From assembly GCA_002077065.1 (NCBI GenBank), contig NAJO01000055.1, positions 1 through 64,000 of the forward strand: a DNA stretch of 64,000 bases, written 5' to 3'. The notes beneath the pieces are model-generated. The model was not told the DNA's origin. It saw only the letters and a list, made by a program, of their open reading frames with translations, and made no database searches. This document shows, one piece after another, positions 43,128 to 53,500 of this stretch; position 1 is the first letter of the stretch; the number at the start of each line of letters is the position of its first letter. Position numbers and translations under genes: made by a program. The stretch is from Cryoendolithus antarcticus. Taxonomy: Eukaryota; Ascomycota; Dothideomycetes; Cladosporiales; Cladosporiaceae.

Positions 43128-43904
43128 ATGGCGCTCCTGGACGACGAAGAGTACGAGGTGCCGCTCCGAGACCAGCGATACTTCGGCGCAGGCATACGAA
43201 AGCGCAAGGTCAAGTTCGTACCATCCAGCACACCGCTTCAGTCCACAAGCTTACCCACAAACCACGAAGGCTCGGCTGCTGATAGATATCTCGCCATTGT
43301 ACTTGGAAAGAAGCCAGCCGGCGACACGGCCAAAGATACTCACTGCGAAGATGCCGAAGTACCGGCTCAGACTATGGGCGGACATGAGCAGACGTCGACG
43401 ACAAAGGATGACGATGAGAGACAATTCAACAATGACTCTCCGACCCTCTGCGACATCTGCGCTCGCCCTGTCACAAATGCCGAGCAAAGCATAGCACACG
43501 AAAGCAGCATCGCTCATCAGCTATGTCTGCAACACTCTCACCCACCTTCCCACCTCGACCGCTCACGAAAGGGGCTGGCGGTACTGCGGGATCACGGCTG
43601 GGACCCAGACAGCAGGAGAGGCTTGGGCGCCGAAGGTGAAGGGATCATGTACCCCATCCGAGCCGTAGAGAACCCGCAGAAAGCCGGGCTTGGAGCGAGG
43701 CTGCTTCCAGTAGAGATACGGGAGAAGCGAGCACCACTTGACGCTGGCAAGGTGAGGCAGATGGATCAGGATGGTAAGATGCAGGCGCAGAAATTGAGGA
43801 CTGCGTTCTACATGAGCGAGGGTGTGCTGAAGTATTTGGGCGAGGATGCTGGAACTGATCAGAAGTCACTGACTGGCAAGGGGAGGCGAAAACGGAGGAA
43901 GTAG
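43128..43904 (+). CDS. G-patch domain protein with a zinc-finger-like Cys/His segment
   Basis: G-patch proteins usually bind RNA or activate DEAH helicases; this one is likely nuclear. Single exon, 258 residues from ATG at 43128 (MALLDDEEYEVPL). The C-terminal G-patch is clear: KGLAVLRDHGWDPDSRRGLG, then GEGIMYPIRAVENPQKAGLG. Just before it, LCDICARPVTNAEQSIAHESSIAHQ has two Cys and two His spaced like a U1-type finger, an arrangement recalled from GPANK1-like proteins. The tail GKGRRKRRK is a basic nuclear-localisation-type end. Confidence 0.85.
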   Translation: MALLDDEEYEVPLRDQRYFGAGIRKRKVKFVPSSTPLQSTSLPTNHEGSAADRYLAIVLGKKPAGDTAKDTHCEDAEVPAQTMGGHEQTSTTKDDDERQFNNDSPTLCDICARPVTNAEQSIAHESSIAHQLCLQHSHPPSHLDRSRKGLAVLRDHGWDPDSRRGLGAEGEGIMYPIRAVENPQKAGLGARLLPVEIREKRAPLDAGKVRQMDQDGKMQAQKLRTAFYMSEGVLKYLGEDAGTDQKSLTGKGRRKRRK

Positions 43905-44413
43905 TCAGGTGTCCCTAGCATTCATGAGACCTTGAACAACCTGGGCTCTTCCCGGACTCCCAAGCCGACTCCCTCACTATCGAATGCCCCGTCAGTGTCA
44001 TCTTCCGCTTTCGCAGGACCTCTGGGATACTGAGCAGCTACTGCGACTGACACACCCGCATCGACCTGTGTCTCTCCACGGCAACACAGCTATATAAAAT
44101 AGTTGTCGCGGTAAGGTGAATTGATCCACAAGCGAGTATTGCTCGGTGTCGAGAGCTCTCGACTTTCGACAGAGCGAAGGTACCGTATGGTAAAGCATGC
44201 GGCGTTGAGGCAAGCATCACACGATCGTGTACTTGATCCCAATTTTGATGATCTCTCACATGTATTGTATATTCGGGTTGGTTTCACTGTAGAGCTTTGT
44301 GGCGCAGTCGGGCCTTGGCGACCATGTCGACATGGACCTCACACTTGGTCACGGGCACGATCGCTTTGTCCATTAAGCAAGCATATTTAAGCAATCCGTT
44401 TTGTATTGGTACA
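43905..44413. other. Intergenic, 509 bp
   Basis: 3' flank of the G-patch gene and promoter of the small gene at 44414. No gene seen. Confidence 0.45.
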
Positions 44414-44732
44414 ATGTCGAGTTCCGCAGACGACGATCTTCTCCAGATCGTAAGTATTTCGTCGATGTCTTATCGCACAAGGCACTTTGTTTCGTAAATA
44501 TGTATCTGAATCCCACACTTACCCCTTCCCCAAGCTCCTAGTCAACCTGCGAAACGCAGCAGCATCCTACGGCGAAGGCTCACCATCTCACGAGAGCGTA
44601 CGCGTAATGGTCATCGACCACCTCAAGTCGATGCAAGCACGCGGCATCAAGACCAATCTCGTCTCAACACCAGCAGGAGACTTGGATGGATTGAGTGCGA
44701 TGTTCTCTGGACTGGGTGTGAACAAGACATGA
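44414..44732 (+). CDS. Small hypothetical protein, 77 aa (2 exons)
   Basis: Function not recognised. Exon 1 (44414-44449) encodes MSSSADDDLLQI. An 85-nt intron (GTAAGT...CCCAAG) joins it in phase to exon 2 (44535-44732). The product has an amphipathic helix (LLVNLRNAAASYG), a second helix with Arg/Val/Met (HESVRVMVIDHLKSMQARG), and a Gly/Ser-rich end (SAMFSGLGVNKT). No signal peptide or membrane segment. The consensus donor, the branch-like sequence and the phase support a real gene. Convergent with the RRM gene. Confidence 0.55.
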
Positions 44733-44949
44733 CAATGTTCGATTAAGTCACGCGATCAATGATATCATTGAGTGGCTATCAGTTCTTATGACTACCTCAA
44801 AGACGCGCTACTCCTTCGTGGCCAACTGTTTAATGACAAGGCTGTCACCTTTGACTAGCCTATGCAGCTGGTTCACCTCTCCAGATGCCTTACAAGCCGG
44901 GCATGCTCATATGCGTCGAGCTGCGATACGGCATATTTCACTCCTGCTT

Positions 44950-45728
44950 CTAAGGAAGATCTCCTGGAGGCCCAACCCAAAACGAATCTGCGCCCGCGTC
45001 AACAATCCTTGCTTTGCGCGGCCCTTTGTCTTCCGACCCATTGATGATGCGCTCGCTTGGAGGAGGTGCAAGCGCTAATGGCACTCTCTCAGCGAACGCG
45101 ACATGCAAGGTGTGATCGCGTAACTGCTTCCCGTGCACCTGCCTTATACAACGCCTGGCCTCAGACAAAGAGGCGAAGACAAGGTACGCGCAGGAAGCTG
45201 ATTGTTGAGCGCCATTGTCTTGAGGACGCTTGAGCTTGAGGCTGTGATGGAGTGAGTACGTGCTAAGGATTGCATAGCGATTTATTACAGCGCTGCAACT
45301 TACAAATTGTGTTCACCAAACTATTGCTTCACCTCTTCGTCTGTGGCTGCGCTTGGGAGGTTGCCGACGTAGACGCTCTCGGTATCGGGAGGGGTCTCGA
45401 CGGCGTTCTGTAGGGGCGAAGTGTCCTTTGCTGCAGGCACCTCACTGTCGCGTGCCTTGTCCGAAAAGCTACCTCCTTCGTCCTCCGTGTTGTCTTCGAG
45501 TGCTGTTACTGCCTCGGTACTACCGTCCACCTTGACAATGGGGATCATCGACTCGTTGCCCTGACTTGTAACGTCGTGAGTATCAAGCAGAGCCCCACTT
45601 CCCAAGCGACTTGTGTCCGCATGCTGTGCTGTATGCGCTGCTGTCTGCTCACGCTCGGTCCTCCAGTCGGTCACGGAGTCCTGGTTTACATCGTAGTGAT
45701 AGCTCCTGAAGCCGAATCGACGGTCCAT
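44950..45728 (-). pseudogene. RRM protein gene interrupted by an in-frame TAG (2 exons)
   Basis: Encodes a single RNA-recognition motif after a disordered, acidic N-terminal region. Exons 45304-45728 and 44950-45241 (62-nt intron, GTAAGT...CACAG) give 238 sense positions plus one internal TAG at 45321-45323. The RRM starts SVYVGNLPSAATDEEVKQ, meets the TAG, and goes on in frame as FGEHN, through the splice to LKLKRPQDNG, CAYLVFASLSEARRCIRQVHG and LHVAFAE. In an RRM the stop position would normally be hydrophobic in helix 1. It may be a nonsense allele, a sequencing error, or readthrough. An alternative donor/acceptor pair (GAG/GTGAAG to CCTCAAG) skips the stop in frame but deletes the end of helix 1. 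Confidence 0.6.
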
Positions 45729-46221
45729 TGTGCCAGGTCCGGTTGATGGCGAGGAATTGGGTGAGTCCGGATGATACACTGTGGTCTCTGGTCGATGGGT
45801 TATTGTAGAAGCCACATTGGTGGTGCAGGAGTCGTGCGCGGCCCAGCGTTGCGGTCCATGGTTTTTTGCCTGCAGTGGTATGGTTGATACTGCAAGATGT
45901 CGAGGGAAGACTTGCCAAATAGCATTGTGCGAGAGCCAAGAGGGTAGGTATGCCAAAAGAGAAGTTGCAAAAGGGAGGCAAGAGCGACCCACGAAGAGGT
46001 GAGCCCCTCCTCTCTGCGCGAAGTCTTACAATACGCGATCCATGGTAGGGTGCACTTAATCCCGACGATCGCTCCGTCTACGCTCGTCTGATAATGTTGT
46101 CTCCTGAGGCCAGCACTGTGGGGCGGCGCTGATGCAGCTGAGAGTATATGAGCATACTCAATCTCTTATGAATCCGGGAGAGCGGTGACAGATGTGCCAG
46201 TTCCGGACAGACACCAGAGCA
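45729..46221. other. Intergenic, 493 bp
   Basis: Promoter of the RRM gene and 3' flank of chorismate mutase. The RRM frame stays open upstream to about 45992 without an ATG. It may be 5' UTR or an unseen upstream exon. Confidence 0.4.
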
Positions 46222-47025
46222 CTACTCCCACTCCGTTCCCTTCAGCCTCTGCATCAGATACTCGATTTCCACAATCTTCGTCAAGGGGATGACATGATCC
46301 CGATACATCGCAACCACAGCCTCGACATTGATCTTCGGCACACCTCCTTGGTCGACAAAGCTCGGGTCCCGTCCATACATCTCAGCCTTTAGCCTCAATC
46401 TTTCGAGCACCTTCTTCTCAACCTTCGCATCCGTGATTGCCTCGTCGATCCCTTTCCGGTCCTCAGCCTTGATCAGCTGGATGAAACGCTCAGTCTCCTT
46501 CAAGAACTTCGACTCGGCGACAAACTTTCCGAAATGAATTCTCCGACTTAGCGCTTGCAGGCAAGTGACGTCGGCAGTAGCAGAAGACCCATAATTCTCC
46601 TGTGCCTCCGCCCGCTCCTCCCTCTCGAGTTTCACGCAAGCCTCCGGCAGAATCTGCTTTACGTACCGCCGCTTCAACTCAGCATTCAAATTCACGTCGT
46701 TGGTCCACAGAATCTTTGGATACTGCAAGTCCTGCAGAATCGACGGCTGTAGCGCGTCCGGGAAGAAGGGGTACTCGTCTGGACTCTGGTAGCGGCGGAT
46801 CTTGGATTGCAGGGCTTCTTGCTCGCGGAGGACCCAATCGGAGAAGCTTAGGGTGGAGTGCGGAATGGAGATGGCGCCAGGGGTGTAGATTGTGCGGTTG
46901 TAGGGGAATTGCACGCGCTCGATCATGTGGAAGAGGACTGTGTCTTCGAGACGGATGAGTTGGAAGCGGATGTGGGAGAGGTCGAGAGCTTTGGCTGGGT
47001 CGATGATGTCGATTGCTGAGTCCAT
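46222..47025 (-). CDS. ARO7: Chorismate mutase (Aro7 type), 267 aa
   Basis: Converts chorismate to prephenate, the first step toward phenylalanine and tyrosine. Single exon; the start at 47025 ([20 protein letters not shown]) fits yeast Aro7, while the frame upstream lacks an ATG. The all-helical AroQ-type fold is visible: [20 protein letters not shown] at the N-terminus, [14 protein letters not shown] carrying the active-site Arg and Lys, and the end helix [10 protein letters not shown]. The insert between helices suits the allosteric eukaryotic form, which is activated by Trp and inhibited by Tyr in yeast. The length (yeast 256) agrees. Divergent from the Mdv1 gene across 626 bp. Confidence 0.96.
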   Translation of the reverse strand: MDSAIDIIDPAKALDLSHIRFQLIRLEDTVLFHMIERVQFPYNRTIYTPGAISIPHSTLSFSDWVLREQEALQSKIRRYQSPDEYPFFPDALQPSILQDLQYPKILWTNDVNLNAELKRRYVKQILPEACVKLEREERAEAQENYGSSATADVTCLQALSRRIHFGKFVAESKFLKETERFIQLIKAEDRKGIDEAITDAKVEKKVLERLRLKAEMYGRDPSFVDQGGVPKINVEAVVAMYRDHVIPLTKIVEIEYLMQRLKGTEWE

Positions 47026-47651
47026 GGTTGCGGTGATCTCGTAACTTCGCGGGAAGGCCCAACGGTTGCGGAGGTGAGTTTCAATTGTCTGGAACAAATG
47101 TCTGCCCGATGCCTTAAGGTGGGATCTCCTCGATGCTCAATGGCCAGTACGATGGGGTTCCGGCTAAGTGCTGAGCCAGAAGCGCAGTACAATTTCGGGG
47201 AAGACCTGTGGCCACGGCGGGATCGCGGATGGTCCTAGTTGTCGCGGAGAAAGGCTTGGGCCGTTCCTGGAGACAGTCTTTCCTTGATGTCCAATGCCTA
47301 GTGTAAGCTTGATATTGAGCTTGAAGCCAGGTCAGAAGGGTCGTCCAAACGGCGCACAGATCCCTAACTACTATTGGGTCTACTGCGAGGAGTATGTCGA
47401 CGATCTGTCGAGTGTTGTAAGGAAGAAAGAAAACTGTACCGTGGTGGAAGGGCCATCTCGTGTTGACCCGACGTCACTCGGCCTGGCCCGCAGCTTGGAG
47501 TTTGGCTCGTGATTGACCGTCCACGCGACCAGACACGCTATCAGCACCGACCCAAATAGCCTCGGAGACCTTACAGTCGGTCGATCGACATATCGCGATC
47601 AGGTCTGCTAGCATGAAAAGTTAGCGCGACGTCTCGAAGACCAATACAGCA
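47026..47651. promoter_or_regulatory. Divergent intergenic region, ARO7 / MDV1, 626 bp
   Basis: Holds the promoters of chorismate mutase (minus) and the Mdv1-type gene (plus). A 72-codon frame at 47294-47512 has no recognisable character. No exact TGACTC seen on a quick read. Confidence 0.45.
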
Positions 47652-49951
47652 ATGGCCGACCGACGAGGTCGCAGCACCTCTCCACAACCCAGACACTCCC
47701 GCACACAGAGCAGAGATGAGGATGGTTCGATCATCGGAGTATGTTCGCCTAATCACACGCAATCAGTTGTGTACTGACCCTCAGTATAGTCCCGCCAACT
47801 CGAAGCCCTCTCCCGCACCGTCCACGCCACAGCCTCCCAACTCATATCCTCCAACTTCGCCTCCTCAAACGACCATGGCTCCTCCAGCAGCCCCGCGCCA
47901 GACCCCTACCGCACAGCCATGTCCACAGTCCACCGCTCTCTCCGCCGCCCAATGATCCAACGCTCAGTCTTCTCCTTCGCCAAAGCAAACCCCCGCGAAC
48001 TCATACGCTCGAACTTCAACACTGCCGAGATAGAACAGAGAGCTATCACGTTCATTCCCGACGAGCTGCTGAAGAATGTGGGCAAGAGCTCGAGCCCGTA
48101 TAGTCTTTTCGAAGGGTTCCAGGCGAGCGTGCCCGAAGATGAGGATGGGGAGACGCTGGCCGAGAAAGTCGGGAGGCGGAGACGGAAGCATGGGTCGAAG
48201 GGACAGAAGCTGCTCGCTGGCGCTGCGGCGGAAGCAGAGGAGGGTCCGTCGGCACTAGCGAAGCTGCGCGGGACGAAGGGAAGGTTAGATAGGAAGCTGG
48301 ATTTGATGGGAATCCGGAAGACGATGTGTGCCAGCGAGATCAAGGAAATTGATGCGAAGATCCAGGGTCTGTCGGACATGCGGAGAGTCGTACTGGAGAG
48401 GCTCAAGGGGCTGGAAGAGGAGGAGTATGAGCTTGAGACGGAGGTGCAGGAGTTGGGCGTGAAGGTTGAGGAGATGGCAGAGGAGCTCGAGGAGCTGGCT
48501 GTGAGGGAGAAGGAGGCGGCGGCTGTGAAGGCAGTGCCGGTAGCCGCTGAGGAGCCGGCTGAAGAGAGGGAGCCAGAGGTTGGGGCGGAAGAGGACGATG
48601 AGGTCACGGCGATGGACGAGAGCTTCATGTCGGAGTCGATATACGGCAAGCTGCCGAAGGCGAACAGCAAGGCATCGCCCGCGAAGCGAAGAAAGCTGCC
48701 GCGACGGATATCCATGCCTGTACTGCACGAACACATGGAGCCCGGCACGCGGATACGAGAGCTGCAAGCGCACAACGACACGATCACAGCACTAGACTTC
48801 GACGTGCCCTTTGGTATGATGGTCACAGCGGCTCTGGACGACACAGTCCGCGTCTGGGATCTTAGCGCAGGCCGCTGCATGGGCCTGCTGGAAGGTCATC
48901 TGAGTAGTGTGCGCTGCTTACAGGTGGAGGACCATCTCGTTGCTACGGGCTCGATGGACGCTTCGATCCGGTTGTGGGATCTGAGTCAAGCAGACTACAC
49001 ACCTCCACCGCCGAGCACACCCTCCAAGCCATCTGTCTCAGACACCTCGCCTGATCCCTCCTCACCTGCAGGAGGTGACGATCTCTTCACACCTACCTCC
49101 GAACAGTCGCCAACGCCCTCCTCTCCTACCCCAGCAACATCTACAAATGCTACAGAAAACTGCCATCTCTTTACCCTTTCCTCCCACGTCGCCGAAATCA
49201 CAGCACTCAACTTCCGAGGCAACACCCTCGTCTCCGGCTCGGCGGACAAGACGCTGCGACAATGGGATCTAGAGACAGGCCGCTGCGTGCAGACACTAGA
49301 TGTGCTTTGGGCGGCAGCGCAAGCCTCGACCATAAATCCGTCCGTCAATGCTACGCCGAGCACAGCGTCGACGAGTGGTGGGAAGGAGGCGGCAGGTTGG
49401 TTCAGGCCTACAACAGGGAGACTGAATACGGCTGAAGCGGACTTCGTGGGTGCTCTACAAGTGTTCGAAACTGCGCTCGCCTGCGGCACAGCTGATGGAA
49501 TGGTACGGCTGTGGGACTTGCGAAGTGGGATGGTTCACCGCAGTCTCGTTGGCCACACCGGTCCTGTCACGGCGCTGCAATTCGACGACGTGTTTCTCGT
49601 CACTGGCTCCGCGGACCGGAGTATACGCGTAAGTCCCCTCCTTCCCCACGTCTCCTCCGCTACCTACTGACTTGCACTTCTCAGATCTGGGACCTCCGCA
49701 CCGGCGGCATCCACGACGCCTACGCCTACGACGACCCCGTAACGGCCATGATGTTCGATCAACGGCACATTGTTAGTGCGGCCGGAGAGTCGGTCGTGAA
49801 GGTGTACGACAAGGCTGATGGGCGGCATTGGGATTGCGGGGAGAGTGTTGAGAGTGAGGGGCGGAAGGCTGTCGTGGAGAGGGTGAGGATCAAGGATGGG
49901 TTCATGGTGGAGGGGAGACGGGATGGTATCGTTGGAGTATGGTCGTGTTGA
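47652..49951 (+). CDS. Mitochondrial division WD40 adaptor (Mdv1/Caf4 type, 3 exons)
   Basis: Adaptor that binds Fis1 on the outer mitochondrial membrane and recruits the dynamin Dnm1 for fission. Exons 47652-47738, 47790-49628 and 49685-49951 give 730 residues. Exon 1 has a GTATGT donor. The N-terminal Fis1-binding region carries [20 protein letters not shown] and [13 protein letters not shown] coiled coil follows at about 180-250 ([20 protein letters not shown]). The C-terminal half is a WD40 propeller beginning [17 protein letters not shown], with blades ending [43 protein letters not shown] and [11 protein letters not shown]. Two Ser/Pro-rich inserts interrupt blades. The final intron splits a blade exactly (SIR/IWDL). 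Confidence 0.92.
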
Positions 49952-50574
49952 CGTGTTGACAAGGGAAGGAGGACTTGTGGTCACGGTAGATGTAGGGATG
50001 TAGATGTATATATGAAGAGGTAGAACACGAAAGTGTTGAGCGAGCGACTGGAGATCTTGAGGGCTAAACATCCTAATTCCTACAACCTCGTGATGTTCAC
50101 ATGGTCTTCGCATGGCGTCCTCCAACACTGATCTCTCATTCGTGGACGGACGCTTGACGCTAGTGTCCGTACAACCTTTGCCAGTCTCAAACCACGCTAC
50201 CAGTTGGGACCGTCAAGTTTTGCGACTCGGCGATATTCATGTGCACACGTGACTCGCGAGTCACGAGGTGACGTGCTTCATTGGCGTGGGCTTCCCCACC
50301 CGGCTTACCAGGTTGTAGCTTGTCCGTACAACACCGGCGCATGCATTGGAGCGGGTTTGTGTATTTCGGTGAGCTGTATCGAGACGACGTCACAACAAGG
50401 TCGCCGTTGATTGTTGCTCTCTCTCTATACACTCGCTTGGTGGTTCCTTCGATTCTTGGACGCGCTTCGCCTGGTCGCGATTGCTTTAACGCACGAAGCT
50501 CGATGCGCTGACACGCGCACCACGACACTGGGCGAGCTCCGACATCAACGCGTACATATCTCGACAAGCCGGTC
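49952..50574. other. Intergenic, 623 bp
   Basis: 3' flank of the Mdv1-type gene and promoter of the RhoGEF gene. Contains the palindrome at 50249-50264 and a nearby TGACGTG. Confidence 0.5.
50249..50264. promoter_or_regulatory. Perfect 16-bp palindrome with two bZIP-type half sites
   Basis: GTGACTCGCGAGTCAC reads the same on both strands and contains TGACTC and GAGTCA, the Gcn4/AP-1-type half sites. It overlaps a CACGTG E-box on its left and has TGACGTG a few bases to its right. It lies 310 bp before the RhoGEF start. Binding is inferred. Confidence 0.5.
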
Positions 50575-53500
50575 ATGGCCTCCATCACGCCGCCCCTCCC
50601 GCACCTCTCGCCCGATCTCGCACTCTACCACACAACCGACCCTCTCCTCACCAACTCCCCCCTCCTAATCTTCCACGGCCCCGCTGCCTCGCTCTCCTCC
50701 ACATCTTCCCGCATTCAGCTTCACGTTTTCACACCCGCGGGTCTAGCGTCCTACTCCCGCCTCGCAGTCGCGCCGACATCGCCATTCTACTCTGCTGTTC
50801 ATAACCTGCCGCGCGAGGAGCAGGGCGATGAGGTGTGCAGAGGCGTCGCATTTGGGCTGAAGAAGTACTTCGTTGAGCTGGACGGAGGCGTCAAGAAGAC
50901 TTGGCAGGGTACGAGTAGGACCCCAGCGAGCGCGCTGTGGGGAGATGATCATGTCGCTATACTCGCTAGTCGTATCACGAAGGTGGAGAATGTTGAGGTT
51001 GTGAAGGAAGCGCTTGGGAGGGTGTTCGGAGAGCAGAGGGTGCCGTGGGTGGATGTTGATGTTGTTCTGCCGCCAGGGAGCATCAAGGCGCCTGTCGAGA
51101 GCAGCGAGAACATTGATGATGAAGAGGAGATGAGGTGGAGGTATGGGGTTTATTCTGATTTGGTTGCGGCACTGGGCGAGCCTTCGTTCCTGCCGACAAG
51201 CAAGCTGAAGAGGGCGCCGAGTAAGGCGATTAGTGTGGGCAGGAGTGCTTCGTTCACGGCGAAGCAACGGGAGACGGCTGTGAAGGAGCTCAACGAGCTG
51301 CTCGAGACCGAGCGGAACTATGTTGCTAGGCTGGGCGAAGCAGTGGCACTGGTTGGCGAATTGGAGACTCAAATCGACATTGCAGACTTCCAGCAACTTC
51401 GAGCAATCTTCCCGCAGACCATCGACATGATGCTGCAACTGAATGAGGCCTTCCTCGCCGATTTACAGAAGACCGGCGTTATGAAGGAGGGGTATGCCGA
51501 TGACCAGCAGATTGAAGCGATTGCCAACTACTGTCAACAATGGTTCCCTCGTTTCGCAGAGGCATACACCGCTTATATGCGTACACATTCTGCCGCTGCT
51601 CAGCAACTCAAGAGCCTCCTTCGCAGTGACTTGCCGCTCGCATCGAAGCTTTCGGATGTCGGTGAACAGCAGCTCACCTCTTTACTCATTGAGCCAGTGC
51701 AGCGCCTGCCCAGGTACAATCTGTACATTGATGGGATCACGAAGCAACTCCCTGCCAGACATCCGGCATTGAAGCCGTTCATGGCGGCGCGCGACACCAT
51801 CTCGGACGTCTGTACTGCGGACGGCGAGGACGGGTCGTCCACGATGAGCGTGAATGACAGGATCCGCTCTTGTATATCCGGCTGGCCTGAAGACGCACAA
51901 TTGGCAGGACGTCTCATCACAACGGTAGACGCCACAGAGCTAGTGCCGCCATTCGACACGAATCGCAACCTATCAACCCCTCTCACGCTACTCCTCTTCA
52001 CGGATAGTATCGTCTTCCTTACAAGACCGACTAGCACTGGCTGTGCACGATCGCTAATTACTGAGCTCGAGGGCAAGCCGTCATTGCAACGGCCGGGCAC
52101 ACCAAACAGGCCGACTTTCCAGCGCCGCGTAAGGCTCAGCGCACTCGAGGCGACGAGCGTGCTTGAGGATCGAGCAATACAGCTATTGGCCTACTCACCA
52201 CTGCCTGTCACTGCACAGTCAGCCCCGAACGTTGACGCCATTCAGACTCTCTTGCTAGACGGCTCATACAGCGGCAAGGCCGGTCGTCTACTTGAAGAGC
52301 TCGCCAAAGCCAGAGTCGAGGATCGCTTCACCGAGGAGGAACGCGAGAGCCATAAGTGGGACGTGCGAGCCAGTCCGCCTACTTCGGATCAGCTTGGCCT
52401 CTTCAGTGCAGTCTTCGAGGAGCCGTTGCGTACCCGCACCCACGGTGCAGTTCGCATCGTGTTCGATCTTGACAAGCACTCTAAGCGTCCTCGTGCCGGG
52501 ACAAATGGGATTCGTACAGTCTTCGCTGTTGCTTTGCAGAAGGGTGGCGCTTGTCGGGTGTCGATTGACTCGGTGGAGGGCGCTGCTGGGTATGACCTGG
52601 TACGTGGCCCTTCCCACGACGTGTTCTGGCGCTCGCGCATGCTGACATTCTGATATAGGTTTCCAACGTCGACGTCGTACCCTATATCTGCAGGAAGCTT
52701 GCATCTCTTGCAGCCTGCCACTTTAGCATTGCCTCGTCTGCCCTGACGGGTGCGCTGCTTGAATACACTGCGGATGCTTTACAATCCATCGACCTGAGCA
52801 TACATGTTGAGGAGGCAACTGCCGTGCCAAAGCTGCCGACTCGTGAGGATTCGCAACGCTACAGGCCAAAGTCACCAGTCAAAATGCTGTCCAGCTTCCT
52901 GGCCAGCGCGGGTCCCGGTTCGCAGCCTCCCTCCATGAAGAAGGACCTGCCGTCACTACCCACACCACGCATGCCTCCGCCGCAGTACATCCCCACGGCA
53001 CCAAAGCCGCCTAGCCGCGAAAGTAGACCAGTCTCGAAGGAAAGCCGACCACCAATGTCTGTCCACTCGATGCGGTCGACCGAGATACTGCCGACGTCCC
53101 AGGCAGTCAGCACACACAAGCGTCTGGAAGACACCTTGTCAACTTACATGCTTGCACTGCAGGCAAGGAAGGGCAATATTGTCGGCCGTCACCTCAAGCT
53201 ACGAGCCAGCGCCGAGCCACTGGCAGTCAGCGAGCTGTACAACGGACTGCTCGAAGATTCGAATATGATGGTACTCGCTGCCGAGGCGCCCGTCGATGTG
53301 CTATTTGTCGCATTCGAGAAGTTCCTTAACAACGCGTGGAAGGACCAGGTTGGCCCAGTGATCTCGCATACGCTGCTGCAGGAAGTCCAGGCTCAAGCGG
53401 AGACGTTGTTTCCGATCGACTTTGATCGCTACTTCAAGACGGCTCTGGCTACACTAACGCCGCAGAATCAGCGTGCCTTCAAGGGTATCATGCGATTGCT

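Noticed and set aside
47906..48880. 324-codon minus-strand frame opposite the Mdv1-type gene
   Set aside because: Ser-rich antisense shadow of the charged coiled-coil coding sequence; the sense product is clearly Mdv1/Caf4-like.
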